A stretch of DNA of 39,269 bases, taken from the NCBI GenBank assembly GCA_011176635.1, contig DUEC01000002.1, forward strand, positions 1 to 39,269, read 5' to 3'. A program made the translations under genes and the position numbers. Source of the DNA: Dehalococcoidia bacterium (lineage in GTDB: Bacteria; Chloroflexota; Dehalococcoidia; Dehalococcoidales; BS750m-G39). Positions 1-9,869 of this stretch are shown piece by piece (within the stretch, counting starts at the first letter, position 1; every line of letters starts with the position of its first letter). The notes under the pieces are model-generated. The model saw only the letters and a list, made by a program, of their open reading frames with translations. It searched no databases and was not told where the DNA came from.

Positions 1-1
1 G

Positions 2-679
2 AGTGAATATGAAATCAACGAACTGGTCAAAGAAGACTCCTGGCGCATGTTCCGCATCATGGGCGAGCTGGTGGAAGGCTTTGATACACTGGCCGGCATA
101 GAGCCGGCGGTAACCATATACGGCTCCTCCCGACTCAAAGAAAAAGACGAGCTATACGCCCAGACCGAGGAGATTGCCAACCAGCTGGGGAAGCTGGGTT
201 TTTCCATAGTAACCGGCGGGGGGCCGGGGGCGATGGAAGCGGCCAACAAGGGGGCGCTTGAGGCCGGGGTAACCTCGGTGGGGCTCAATATCGAACTGCC
301 CGTAGAACAGCCCTGCAATGTCTACTCCAACAAGACGCTTACCTTCCACCACTTCTTCGCCCGCAAGGTCATGCTGGTAAAGTATGCCACGGCCTTTGTC
401 ATCATGCCCGGCGGTCTGGGCACGCTCGACGAGCTGACCGAGGTGCTGACCCTGATGCAGACCCATAAGATAAAACCCTTCCCGGTGATAATATTCAACA
501 GCCAATACTGGAAAGGCTTTCTGGACTGGCTGGGGAGCACCGTCCTGGCTAAAGGCTGTGTCTCCCAGGAAGACCTCGACCTGCTCATAGTCTGCGACCA
601 CACCGACGAGGTAATCGAGGCTGTCCAGAAGTGGTACACCAAGCACGAGTTGGTTGGCAAGAGGGCGCTGCCCAAGTAA
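2..679 (+). CDS. LOG-family (TIGR00730-type) Rossmann protein, 5' end cut by the window edge
   Basis: PGGLGTLDE and GGGPGAMEAANKGA motifs. The frame stays open upstream of the listed ATG at 47 to the window edge (SEYEINELVKEDSWR-MFRIMGELVEGF), so the true start is probably outside the window. Confidence 0.85.
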   Translation, partial: SEYEINELVKEDSWRMFRIMGELVEGFDTLAGIEPAVTIYGSSRLKEKDELYAQTEEIANQLGKLGFSIVTGGGPGAMEAANKGALEAGVTSVGLNIELPVEQPCNVYSNKTLTFHHFFARKVMLVKYATAFVIMPGGLGTLDELTEVLTLMQTHKIKPFPVIIFNSQYWKGFLDWLGSTVLAKGCVSQEDLDLLIVCDHTDEVIEAVQKWYTKHELVGKRALPK

Positions 680-698
680 AAAGATTTAAGGAGCTAGC

Positions 699-1292
699 AT
701 GGCTGAAATAGAGAGAGTCGGCGAGGTAATCGAAGCCAGCACCACCGATTTTGTCGCCCAGTGCTACGAGCTTTATGAAATCCCGCCGCTGGGCAGTCTG
801 GTCAAGACCAGAGACTCGTCGGTGGAGCTGTACGGCATCGTCTATAACGCCACCACCACCAGCCTGGAGCCGCATCGGCGCCCCATCGCCCGCGGCAAGG
901 ACGAGACCGCCGAAGAAGAGATATATCGCTCGTCCCCCCAATTGACGAAACTGCTCCGGAGCGAGTTCGGCGCCCTGGTGGTCGGGCACAAGAAAGATAA
1001 CAAGCTTTATCACCACCTGCCGCCCCAGCCCGCCCGAATCCACAGCTTCGTTCACCTCTGCTCACCTCAAGAGGTCAAGGAATTCGGGCAGTCCCTTGAC
1101 TTTCTCAATATACTACTCAATGCCAGCCTGCCGGTTGCCAGCGAAGAGCTGGTCAGCGCCTCGCTGCGCCAGATGAGCCAGGCTCACCCCGACCCCCGCG
1201 CCTTCCTGGTGGCGGCGGGCAAGGAGCTGGCTATACTGCTCAGCGGCAACCTCAACCAGCTCAAAGCCATTCTGGGGAGGATTAAACAATGA
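699..1292 (+). CDS. HAS-barrel-like domain protein of unknown function
   Basis: ORF with SD (aggagc) before ATG; its stop overlaps the start of the HerA-like gene; N-terminal GEVIEASTTDFVAQCYEL...GSLVKT resembles HAS-barrel proteins. Confidence 0.6.
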   Translation: MAEIERVGEVIEASTTDFVAQCYELYEIPPLGSLVKTRDSSVELYGIVYNATTTSLEPHRRPIARGKDETAEEEIYRSSPQLTKLLRSEFGALVVGHKKDNKLYHHLPPQPARIHSFVHLCSPQEVKEFGQSLDFLNILLNASLPVASEELVSASLRQMSQAHPDPRAFLVAAGKELAILLSGNLNQLKAILGRIKQ

Positions 1293-2872
1293 GTGAACGC
1301 CTGGGCATCGTTGTCTCCGGTTCCCTGAACAAAGGGGTAGAGGTCAAGCTGGACAGCTCCGCCTCCATCGAGGACATGGCGGTGGGGCGGTTCGTCACCA
1401 TCGAGGGGGCAAAACGGCGCTTCTTCGGCATGATAACCGATGTCAGCTTAGGTGTTACCGACCAGAAGCTCAGCCTCACCCCGCCCGATACCACCGACCC
1501 CTTTATCGCCGAGGTATTAGCCGGCACCAGCACCTTCGGCACGCTCCATGTCTCCCCTACCCTGGTCATCAGCGGCGACGCCACCACCATGCTTGAGGGC
1601 CCCCAGCCGGTAAAGACGGTGCCCAGCCATTTTTCGGTGGTAAAGCAAGCCACCCAGCAGGACGTGGAGCTGGTCTTCGGCACCGAGGACGAAAAGAGGT
1701 TCTTCATCGGCACCCCGCTGGACATGGAGACCAAGGTCTGCCTCGACCTGGAGGAGCTGGTCAAGCGCTCCAACGGCGTCTTCGGCAAGAGCGGCACCGG
1801 CAAGACCTTCTTAGCCAGACTGCTCCTCATCGGCATGCTGCAGAAAGGGGCGGCGGTAAACCTGGTCTTCGACATGCACAGCGAATACGGCTGGGAGAGC
1901 CGGGACGAACGTCGGCGGAAGGTCAAAGCCCTAAAACAGCTCTTCCCGTCAAAGGTAGCCGTCTTTACCCTCGACGAGGAAGGCTCCAGGCGCCGCAAGG
2001 TGAGCACCGACTTCGTCGTCAGGATAGGCTATGACGAGATAGAGCCAGCGGACATCGCCCTGCTGCGCCAGACACTGAACCTCACAGAGCTTGCCGTCGA
2101 GGCCGTCTACCAGCTAACTAGAAAATTCGGCAGGAGCTGGCTGGAGGATACCCTCGGCATAACAAGCGCCGAGGAACTGCCCGAAGACCTGAACATACAT
2201 GAGAGCACCCTCCAGAACCTGCAGCGGGGTCTGGCCACTCTCAAGCGGCTGCCCTTCCTGGTAGCCAGCGCCCCGGACAACACCGTCAAGCGCATACTGG
2301 AATACCTGGACGCGGGGACGAATGTCATTCTGGAGTTCGGCAGATACACCGATATCGCCGCCTACATTCTGGTGGCTAACCTGCTCACCCGCCGCATCCA
2401 CGCCCGCTACCGGGAAGCGACGGAGAAAGCCATGGGCGAAGATGCCGCCCCGCCCCGCCCCCTAGTGATAACCATCGAGGAAGCGCACCGCTTCCTAAAC
2501 CCCGAGGTCGCTGGGCAGACCATCTTCGGCACCATCGCCCGCGAGATGAGAAAGTATAACGTCACCCTGCTGGTCATCGACCAGCGTCCCAGCGGCATCG
2601 ATAGCGAGGTTATGTCGCAGATGGGCACCAAGCTAACCTGCCTGCTGGACAACGAGCGGGATGTTGACGGCGTGCTGGCTGGCGTCATCAACAAGAACGA
2701 GTTTAAGTCGGTACTATCCAAGCTGGAATCAAAGCAACAGGCGCTCATCTTCGGTCATGCCGTGCCCATGCCGGTGGTAGTCAGGACCAGGGAGTACGGC
2801 TCGGCTGAGTCCTATAAGGGCTTTGCCCCTGAGAGCCAGGCCGAAGAAGATATCGAGAAACTGTGGGAATAG
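1289..2872 (+). CDS. HerA-like / DUF87 ATPase
   Basis: Walker A GVFGKSGTGKTFLA, Walker B LVITIEEAHRFL, IAREMRKYNVTLLVIDQRPSGID; N-terminal barrel-like region. Confidence 0.85.
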   Translation: MSERLGIVVSGSLNKGVEVKLDSSASIEDMAVGRFVTIEGAKRRFFGMITDVSLGVTDQKLSLTPPDTTDPFIAEVLAGTSTFGTLHVSPTLVISGDATTMLEGPQPVKTVPSHFSVVKQATQQDVELVFGTEDEKRFFIGTPLDMETKVCLDLEELVKRSNGVFGKSGTGKTFLARLLLIGMLQKGAAVNLVFDMHSEYGWESRDERRRKVKALKQLFPSKVAVFTLDEEGSRRRKVSTDFVVRIGYDEIEPADIALLRQTLNLTELAVEAVYQLTRKFGRSWLEDTLGITSAEELPEDLNIHESTLQNLQRGLATLKRLPFLVASAPDNTVKRILEYLDAGTNVILEFGRYTDIAAYILVANLLTRRIHARYREATEKAMGEDAAPPRPLVITIEEAHRFLNPEVAGQTIFGTIAREMRKYNVTLLVIDQRPSGIDSEVMSQMGTKLTCLLDNERDVDGVLAGVINKNEFKSVLSKLESKQQALIFGHAVPMPVVVRTREYGSAESYKGFAPESQAEEDIEKLWE

Positions 2873-2888
2873 GGAGGTCGTTTTTGAT

Positions 2889-3692
2889 TTGAGCAAAGGC
2901 AAGATTGGTTTAGCTCTGGGCGGCGGGGCGGCCCGGGGGATGGCTCATATCGGGGTGCTGGAAGTCCTGGAAAAGGAAGGCATACCTATCAATATGATTG
3001 CCGGCACCAGCGCCGGCGCCGCCATCGGTGCCCTCTACGCCCAGGGTAAGTCTGCCCGCCAGATAAAAGAGCTGGCTACAGAAATAGGCTGGGTGCAGTT
3101 CTTTTCCCTGGTGGATTTGGCCCTGCCCAGAAGCGGTTTCATTGAAGGCACCAAGATTAAGAAACTGCTCCAGTCAATTATCGGCGATATAGACTTTAGC
3201 GATTTAAGCATACCCATGGCTTGCGTGGCTACTGATATTGAGAGCGGGGAGGAGGTGGTAATCAATCAGGGGCCGGTGCTGGAAGGGGTAAGAGCCAGCA
3301 TTTCGGTACCGGTAATCTTCACCGCCGTCAAACGGGATGATAGATATTTAGTCGATGGCGGCCTGGTCAACCCGGTGCCGGTGAGCACGGTCAGGGAAAT
3401 GGGGGCGGACTTCGTTATCGCCGTCAATGTGGTACCGCCTATGGGCGCCAAGTCCCGCCGGAAGTCTAAAAAGCCCAAACAGCCCGGTATGTTCCACGTG
3501 ATGCTGCAATCGATATATATCGCCAGCTACGCCATGGTCAAGACCAACCTGGAGGAGGCGGATATAGTCATCGAACCACGGCTGCCCAACATAGGCTTCG
3601 GCGACTTCCACCGAACCCGGGAGTGCATTGCGCAGGGGGAACTAGCCGCTCTAACCTCAATAGCCGAGATTAAAAAACGGCTGGGGGAATAG
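2889..3692 (+). CDS. Patatin-like phospholipase (RssA-type)
   Basis: GGGAARGMAHIGVLEVLE, GTSAGA nucleophile elbow, DGGLVNPVPV. Likely TTG start at 2889 after SD agggaggt rather than the ORF-track start 2823. Confidence 0.85.
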   Translation: MSKGKIGLALGGGAARGMAHIGVLEVLEKEGIPINMIAGTSAGAAIGALYAQGKSARQIKELATEIGWVQFFSLVDLALPRSGFIEGTKIKKLLQSIIGDIDFSDLSIPMACVATDIESGEEVVINQGPVLEGVRASISVPVIFTAVKRDDRYLVDGGLVNPVPVSTVREMGADFVIAVNVVPPMGAKSRRKSKKPKQPGMFHVMLQSIYIASYAMVKTNLEEADIVIEPRLPNIGFGDFHRTRECIAQGELAALTSIAEIKKRLGE

Positions 3693-3702
3693 AAACCAGA
3701 GT

Positions 3703-4335
3703 CTAGGGCAGGGATTTCAGGCCGGTGACAATATCATCAAAGTCATCAAAGGGTTGGCAAGACAGCTTCTTCTCCCTACAGCCATCCAGCAGTCCGTCCC
3801 TGGCGAAAATGTGCTGGGCCAAGGACGCCGGGGCAATATCCGATGGGCCGTTGCCCACATATATCACCCGGTAGCCCTGCTTCAGGAACACCCTGGTGTA
3901 AGCCTCCTTGAAACCCTTGCTCAGAGTATTGCCGTCAGGGCCGATATACTGGACTTCAAGCCCGCCGGAATGGAAGCGGGTCTGGGCGGCGTGTACTTCG
4001 ATATTCCCCAGACCGATGTTCTCCAGAATCGACTTTATATAGAAATCCAGCCCATTGCTTACAATCAGGAAGCGAAAGCCCCTCTCCTCGCAATAGTCTA
4101 TCAGGTTATGCAGCCCTTTGCGCAGCCTGACTTTTTCCCGGGCAACCCGCAGCATCTCTTCGCTACCGGCTTTGACCATGGCAAAGGCTTTGGTATTGAA
4201 ATCGCCGACCGACATCTTGTTGTCGCGGTACTGCTGGAACAGTTTTCGCCAGTCCCCTTCAGCAAAGGTGTCCAGCAAGGTAAAACTGACGTCCTCTTCG
4301 GTAATGGTGCCGTCAAAATCGCTCTGGATAATCAT
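3703..4335 (-). CDS. HAD-IB family phosphatase (MtnX-like)
   Basis: MIIQSDFDGTITEEDVSFTLLD motif I, FLIVSNGLDFYIKSIL, VIYVGNGPSDIAPA. Confidence 0.8.
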   Translation of the reverse strand: MIIQSDFDGTITEEDVSFTLLDTFAEGDWRKLFQQYRDNKMSVGDFNTKAFAMVKAGSEEMLRVAREKVRLRKGLHNLIDYCEERGFRFLIVSNGLDFYIKSILENIGLGNIEVHAAQTRFHSGGLEVQYIGPDGNTLSKGFKEAYTRVFLKQGYRVIYVGNGPSDIAPASLAQHIFARDGLLDGCREKKLSCQPFDDFDDIVTGLKSLP

Positions 4336-4443
4336 CGTTTAAGCTTTAACTAAGGTCCTTTAAGTAAGCGATACTAGAGCAGGATTATACTCAAATTCAA
4401 GCCGGATTTCAAGGTTAGTTTTTATGTCAACGGTAAAGCGCCA

Positions 4444-4473
4444 TTGACAGTTCAACACCATACAGTTTAGTAT
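4444..4473 (+). promoter_or_regulatory. Putative sigma70-type promoter for the acyl-CoA ligase operon
   Basis: TTGACA (4444-4449), 18-nt spacer, TAGTAT (4468-4473), upstream of SD and ATG at 4545. Confidence 0.5.
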
Positions 4474-4544
4474 GTTGCTAGTCTTTTTTAAAGCCCGGAG
4501 CAAAATATATTATCGTCGTTTAAGAATCTAGGAGGTAATGAAGT

Positions 4545-6152
4545 ATGTCGGAACGTCTTGTGATGAAGGAGCTCTCAAGGTATAATGTCGGCACCTGGGC
4601 CGACATAATCTATAGGAACGCCCTCCTCCACGCCGACGACGAAGCCTTCGTCTACGAAAAGACCAGGATAACCTTCGCCGAGTACAACAGCCGCATCAAC
4701 AAGGTAATCCACGGGCTGGGCAAGATGGGGGTAAAGAAGGGGGGCGTGCTCGGCATCCTGTCCTGGAGCTGCCTTGAGTTCGCCGAGCTCTATGGCTTGA
4801 CCATGAAAGGCGGCTATATCGCCTCGCCCTTCAACCCGCGGCTGGGCAAGGACGAGCTGGAGTACCTCATCAAATACTCCGAGACCGAGACTATCTTTGT
4901 CGGCAAGGAGCTGATTGAGACAGCCAACGCTTTAAAAAAGCGCCTGCCCCAGGTCAAGAACTTCATCTCGCTGGAGACGGCCGCCCCGGGCATGACCGCC
5001 TATGACGACATCATCAAAGCCAACTCCGACGAAGAGCCCGAAATCGAGGTGAGTGAGGACGACCCCTGCTGCATCATCTATACCAGCGGCACCACCGGTG
5101 TCCCCCGCGGCGCCCTCTACAACCAGCGCCGCTTTATCGAAGACTCCAAGATACTGGCCATTGACATGAGCCTGCAGGAGGGGCACAAGCGCATCCAGAT
5201 AACGCCGCTGTTTCATATCGCCGGCAATACCCACTTCCGCTCCTCGCTGCTCACCGCGGGCTGCAATGTCATCATCAAGTTCTTCGACGCCGCCGAAACG
5301 CTAAAGATTATCCATCGGGAGAAAGCCACCCACATGGACTCCGTGCCCACCCACCTGGCGGCCATGCTCAACCTGCCCGACCTGAAAAAATACGATATAA
5401 GCTCGTTGCAGTTCTTCTGGTACGGCGCCTCGCCCATGCCCCAGGAGGTGCTAAAAAGCGGGATGAAGGTCTTCGGGCCCATCTTCGCCCAGGGCTACGG
5501 GCAGAGCGAAAGCGGCCCCGCCATCTCCCACCTCTCCAAGGAAGACCACAACGTCCTGGACAGACCCGAGAAGGAACAGAAGAAGCTGGCCTCGGCGGGC
5601 CGGCCCGATATCGGCGTGCAGGTCAGGATTCTGGACGACAAAGGCAACGACGTCGGGCCCAACGAAGTGGGCGAGATAACGGCACGCAGCAAGCAGACCA
5701 TGGTCGAATACTGGAAGAAACCAAAAGAAACCAAGGCGGTCCTGATTGACGGCTGGCTCCAGACCGGAGACATGGGCTACTACGATGAAGAGGGCTATAT
5801 CTACATCGCCGACCGCAAGAAAGACATGATTATCACCGGCGGGGAGAACGTCTACCCCAGGGAGGTGGAAGAAGTCCTCTACCGCCATCCCGCCGTCCTG
5901 GAGACGGCGGTCATCGGCGTCCCCGACCAGTACTGGGTGGAGAGGGTGCACGCCGTAGTCGCCACCAAGAAGGGAGCCAGCGCCACCGCCGAAGAGCTTA
6001 TCGCCTTCTGCAAGAAGAACATGGCCGGCTATAAGGCGCCGAAATCGGTCGAGTTTGTCGATGCCCTGCCCAAGAACCCCGCCGGCAAGATTTTGAAGCG
6101 CCAGCTGAGGGAGAAGTACTGGAAAGGGACTCAGAAAGATAAGAAGAGCTAA
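4545..6152 (+). CDS. AMP-dependent acyl-CoA synthetase/ligase
   Basis: CIIYTSGTTGVPRGA, GYGQSESGP, GWLQTGDMGYYDEEGYIYIADRKKDMIITGGENVYPREVEEVL, PKNPAGKILKRQLRE. Confidence 0.92.
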   Translation: MSERLVMKELSRYNVGTWADIIYRNALLHADDEAFVYEKTRITFAEYNSRINKVIHGLGKMGVKKGGVLGILSWSCLEFAELYGLTMKGGYIASPFNPRLGKDELEYLIKYSETETIFVGKELIETANALKKRLPQVKNFISLETAAPGMTAYDDIIKANSDEEPEIEVSEDDPCCIIYTSGTTGVPRGALYNQRRFIEDSKILAIDMSLQEGHKRIQITPLFHIAGNTHFRSSLLTAGCNVIIKFFDAAETLKIIHREKATHMDSVPTHLAAMLNLPDLKKYDISSLQFFWYGASPMPQEVLKSGMKVFGPIFAQGYGQSESGPAISHLSKEDHNVLDRPEKEQKKLASAGRPDIGVQVRILDDKGNDVGPNEVGEITARSKQTMVEYWKKPKETKAVLIDGWLQTGDMGYYDEEGYIYIADRKKDMIITGGENVYPREVEEVLYRHPAVLETAVIGVPDQYWVERVHAVVATKKGASATAEELIAFCKKNMAGYKAPKSVEFVDALPKNPAGKILKRQLREKYWKGTQKDKKS

Positions 6153-6178
6153 AAATCGCATTTGGCTAGAATCGGGTG

Positions 6179-8032
6179 ATGGAAGGTTATAAGATAAAGT
6201 TTGAGCCCCTGGGCTTGACTGGGCATTGCCGCGCCGACGAGTCTCTTCTGGCCTGCGCCCAGAGCGCGGGCATAGGCATTATCAGCCTCTGCGGCGGCAA
6301 GGGCAACTGCCAGTCCTGCAAGGTGCAACTGGTGGAGGGCACCTTCTCCAAACCCACCGCTCAAGAACTCAAAGCCTACTCCCGCCAGGAGATTAAGGAG
6401 GGCTGGCGCCTCGCCTGCCAGACCTGCCCCACCAGCGACGGCAAGGTGGGCATTCCCTCCACCTCCCTGACCACCACCCAGCGGGTGCAGACCGAGGGGC
6501 AGGAGATAGCGGTGCCCCCTGAGCCGGTGGTTTTACCCTACCAGCTCAAACTTAAAACGCCCTCGCTGACCGACGCGCAGGCCGACGCCGACCGAGTGCT
6601 CAAAGCCATAAACCACCAGCATAAGCTGCGCTGTGACAACATTGATATCGGGGCCTTAAGCCAGCTAGCGCCGCAGTTGCGCTCCTGGAAATGGCAGTGC
6701 CGGGCTTCCGTCCGCGAAAAGGAGCTGGTCGCCTTCGGCCCCTGGCCCAGCCGCCAACTGGGACTGGCGGTAGACCTGGGCACCTCAAAGATATCGGGCT
6801 ATTTGGTAGACCTGGACAGCGGCCAGACCCTGGCGGTCAATGGAATGAGCAACCCCCAGATAAGCTACGGTGAGGACATCATCAGCCGCATCGCCTACGC
6901 CACGCAGTCGGCGGCTAAAGCAGCGCAGCTGCAAAGGTTGGTGGTCAAAGCCTTAAACAAGCTGGCCAGCGAGCTCTGCACCGAGGTTAAGGCCAAGGTC
7001 GGTGATATCGTTGACTCGGTGCTGGTGGGCAACACCGCCATGCACCACCTGCTGGTAGGCCTGCCGGTGAAGCAGCTGGCTGTCTCCCCCTTCGTGCCGA
7101 CGGTAAGTCGAGCGCTGGACATCAAGGCCAGCCGCCTGGGGCTGAAATTCGCCCCCGGGGCTTACCTGCACCTGCTGCCCAACATCGCCGCCTTCGTCGG
7201 CGCCGACCACACCGCCGTCCTGCTGGCGACGCTGAACGGCCTGCCCAAGGAGACGACGGTAGCTATAGACATCGGCACCAACACCGAGGTCTCGCTGATA
7301 GACCAGGACGGTATAACCACCACCTCCTGCGCCTCCGGACCCGCCTTCGAGGGCTGGCACATCAAGGACGGCATGCGCGCCGCCACCGGCGCTATAGAAC
7401 GGCTGCGCATCGTCAACAACAAAATCCAATACCAGACCATCGACGACGCCCCCGCCATCGGCATCTGCGGCTCGGGCATCCTGGATACGGTGGCCCAGCT
7501 CTACCTGGCCGGGGCGCTGGGGGAGGGGGGCAAGATGGATGAGAAAAACCGCCGTGTGCGCCGCGGCGAAAAGCACCTGGAGTTCGTCCTCGTCGGCAAT
7601 AAGGAGAAGAAGGACGTGCCACGGGCTATCGTGATTACCCAGCAGGACGTGCGCGAAATACAGCTGGCCAAGGCGGCTATCCGCACCGGCATCCAGGCGC
7701 TGTTGGAAGCCAACGGCTACGGTGAGGAGAAAATAAAGAGGGTGATAATCGCCGGCGCCTTCGGCACCTATATCGATGTCGCCAACGCCATGGCTATCGG
7801 CATGCTGCCCACCCTACCCCCGGAACGCTTCCAGCAGGTAGGCAACGCCGCCGGCACCGGCGCCAGGCTGGCCCTCATCTCGCGCGCCAAGCGCGCCGCC
7901 GCCCAGAAGATAGTCTCGGGGATAAAATACATCGAACTGGCCGGCGTCCCCGGTTTCAGTAAGACCTTTATGCAGGCAAGCTACCTGGGCAAATACCGCC
8001 TGAAGCAGGGCAAGAGAGAGAAGATTGGTTGA
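6179..8032 (+). CDS. ASKHA-domain protein with N-terminal 2Fe-2S ferredoxin domain (DUF4445/RACo-like corrinoid protein reductive activator)
   Basis: CGGKGNCQSCKVQ...CQTC 2Fe-2S motif; LAVDLGTSKISGYLVDLDSG and VAIDIGTNTEVSLI phosphate-binding motifs; GNTAMHHLLVG; CASGPAFEG; IAGAFGTYI. Confidence 0.88.
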   Translation: MEGYKIKFEPLGLTGHCRADESLLACAQSAGIGIISLCGGKGNCQSCKVQLVEGTFSKPTAQELKAYSRQEIKEGWRLACQTCPTSDGKVGIPSTSLTTTQRVQTEGQEIAVPPEPVVLPYQLKLKTPSLTDAQADADRVLKAINHQHKLRCDNIDIGALSQLAPQLRSWKWQCRASVREKELVAFGPWPSRQLGLAVDLGTSKISGYLVDLDSGQTLAVNGMSNPQISYGEDIISRIAYATQSAAKAAQLQRLVVKALNKLASELCTEVKAKVGDIVDSVLVGNTAMHHLLVGLPVKQLAVSPFVPTVSRALDIKASRLGLKFAPGAYLHLLPNIAAFVGADHTAVLLATLNGLPKETTVAIDIGTNTEVSLIDQDGITTTSCASGPAFEGWHIKDGMRAATGAIERLRIVNNKIQYQTIDDAPAIGICGSGILDTVAQLYLAGALGEGGKMDEKNRRVRRGEKHLEFVLVGNKEKKDVPRAIVITQQDVREIQLAKAAIRTGIQALLEANGYGEEKIKRVIIAGAFGTYIDVANAMAIGMLPTLPPERFQQVGNAAGTGARLALISRAKRAAAQKIVSGIKYIELAGVPGFSKTFMQASYLGKYRLKQGKREKIG

Positions 8033-8870
8033 CAAGAGAGAGATTCCGGCCATCGTTTCAACTCAATGGCTGGCCAAGAGCCTTGACGAGCCCAAGCTGG
8101 TCATACTTGACATCAGAAGCAGCGACCGGTACAAAGACGGCCATATTCCCGGCGCCGTGAACGTCCCTTTTCAATCTTGGGCCGTGGTCAGGAAGGGACT
8201 CCTCATGGAACTGCCCAAGGCCGACCAGCTGTTCAAGATTATCGGCTCCGCCGGCATAAAGAGCGACTCGCCGGTAGTGGTGGTCAGTAAAACGGATATC
8301 CCCCACGATACCGCCGATGTCACCCGGGTGGCCTGCACGCTGATATACGCCGGCGTTAACAACGTGGCCGTTCTAAACGGGGGCCACAACAAGTGGCTGA
8401 AAGAGAGAAAGCCGCTATCCGATAAAATAGTCAAGCCGAAGCCGTCAGCCTGCAAGGGCCAGTTAAATAAGGCGATATTCACCACCAAGGAACACGTTGA
8501 AAAGCAATTGGGGAAATCGGTCATCATCGATACCAGGGCCCCCGACGAGTACTTCGGGATAACGCAGGACCTTTTCACCGAGAAACCGGGACACATTCCC
8601 GGCGCCGTCTGCTTACCCGCCCCCTGGGTCTGGACTGAAGCCGGGACTTATAAGAGCACCAAGGAAATCAGGGAGATGGCCGCCGGGGTGGTGGGGCCGG
8701 ACAAGTCCCGGGAAATAATCGTCTATTGCGGCGTCGGGGGATATTCCAGCACCTGGTGCTTTCTACTGCGGGAGCTGCTGGGGTATAATGATGTAAAGAT
8801 ATACGACGGCGCCGCCCAGGAATGGACCGCCGACCCGGAAGCGCCGGTGGTAAAATACCGGTGGCATTGA
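8025..8870 (+). CDS. Two-domain rhodanese / sulfurtransferase
   Basis: Tandem rhodanese-like domains: VILDIRSSDRYKDGHIPGAVNVP and VIIDTRAPDEYFG...GHIPGAVCLP; active-site loop YCGVGGYSS. TTG start overlaps the preceding gene. Confidence 0.88.
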   Translation: MVDKREIPAIVSTQWLAKSLDEPKLVILDIRSSDRYKDGHIPGAVNVPFQSWAVVRKGLLMELPKADQLFKIIGSAGIKSDSPVVVVSKTDIPHDTADVTRVACTLIYAGVNNVAVLNGGHNKWLKERKPLSDKIVKPKPSACKGQLNKAIFTTKEHVEKQLGKSVIIDTRAPDEYFGITQDLFTEKPGHIPGAVCLPAPWVWTEAGTYKSTKEIREMAAGVVGPDKSREIIVYCGVGGYSSTWCFLLRELLGYNDVKIYDGAAQEWTADPEAPVVKYRWH

Positions 8871-8898
8871 ATAAAACAATAGAGAGAAGGATAAAGCT

Positions 8899-9756
8899 AT
8901 GGAAACTAAAATAACCAGCGCCAGCAAAGAGGTAATCATCAGCGACAGCCGGCCGACGGTGGTTATCGGCGAGCGCATTAACCCTTCGGGCAAGAAAAAG
9001 CTGGGCGAGGCGCTGAAAGCGGGGAACCTGGATATCGTCCGCAAGGAAGCCAAAGCTCAGACCGAAGCCGGCGCCGATATTCTCGATGTCAACATCAACA
9101 TATTCGGTGTCGACGAGGTAGACCTGCTGCCCAGGGCGGTGCAGGCGGTGATGGAGACGACGGATATACCGCTCTGCCTCGACAGCGCCAACACCGAGGC
9201 GCTGGAGGCAGCTCTCAAGGTTTACAAGGGCAAGCCGCTGATTAACTCGGTCAGCGGCGAGGAAAAGTCCCTGGCCGCCGTCCTGCCCCTGGTCAAAGGC
9301 TACGGCGCCGCCGCCGTCGGGCTGGTGCAGGACGACGAAGGCATCCCCCACGACGCTAAAAGAAGGCTGGCCGTCGCCCGCAAGATAGTCAAGCGGGCCG
9401 AGGCGGTGGGCATCCCCCGCGAGGACATCATCATCGACTGCCTCAGCCTGGCGGTGGGCGCCGACATGACCGCCGGCCTGGGCGTCTTAGAGGGCGCCCG
9501 CCTGATTAAAAAAGAATTGGGGGTGAACCTGACCCTGGCCGTCAGCAACATCTCCTTCGGCCTGCCCGACCGCGAGTTGCTTAATAACGCCTTCGTGGCT
9601 ATGGTTATTGATGCCGGCGTGACCTGCGTCATCGCCGATGTGGCCAAGCTGCGCCCCGCCGTCCTGGCCGCCGACCTTATCCTGGCCAAAGATAAATACG
9701 CCCGGCGCTATACCGAAGGCTTCCGCCAGCGCCAGAAGCCACCGCCCAAGAAATAA
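8899..9756 (+). CDS. Pterin-binding methyltetrahydrofolate methyltransferase (MeTr/AcsE-like)
   Basis: VVIGERINPSGKKKLGEAL, AGADILDVNIN, CLDSANTEALEAAL, NSVSGEEK, SNISFGLPDRELLNNAF: typical MeTr motifs. Confidence 0.88.
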   Translation: METKITSASKEVIISDSRPTVVIGERINPSGKKKLGEALKAGNLDIVRKEAKAQTEAGADILDVNINIFGVDEVDLLPRAVQAVMETTDIPLCLDSANTEALEAALKVYKGKPLINSVSGEEKSLAAVLPLVKGYGAAAVGLVQDDEGIPHDAKRRLAVARKIVKRAEAVGIPREDIIIDCLSLAVGADMTAGLGVLEGARLIKKELGVNLTLAVSNISFGLPDRELLNNAFVAMVIDAGVTCVIADVAKLRPAVLAADLILAKDKYARRYTEGFRQRQKPPPKK

Positions 9757-9869
9757 GGCCAGGGGTTGGCAAAACCAGAGCTATCTATGCTATCATAGAT
9801 AACGCTTTAAACCTATAACCCCAGTATTGCGGGTAAATTCAGACAACCTTTAAGTTTTAAGGAGGAAAC

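Noticed and set aside
152-1065. Long antisense ORFs opposite the LOG and HAS-barrel genes (and the many similar ones opposite other CDSs)
   Set aside because: They are shadow frames of GC-rich, confidently assigned genes, with low-complexity composition and no domain motifs.
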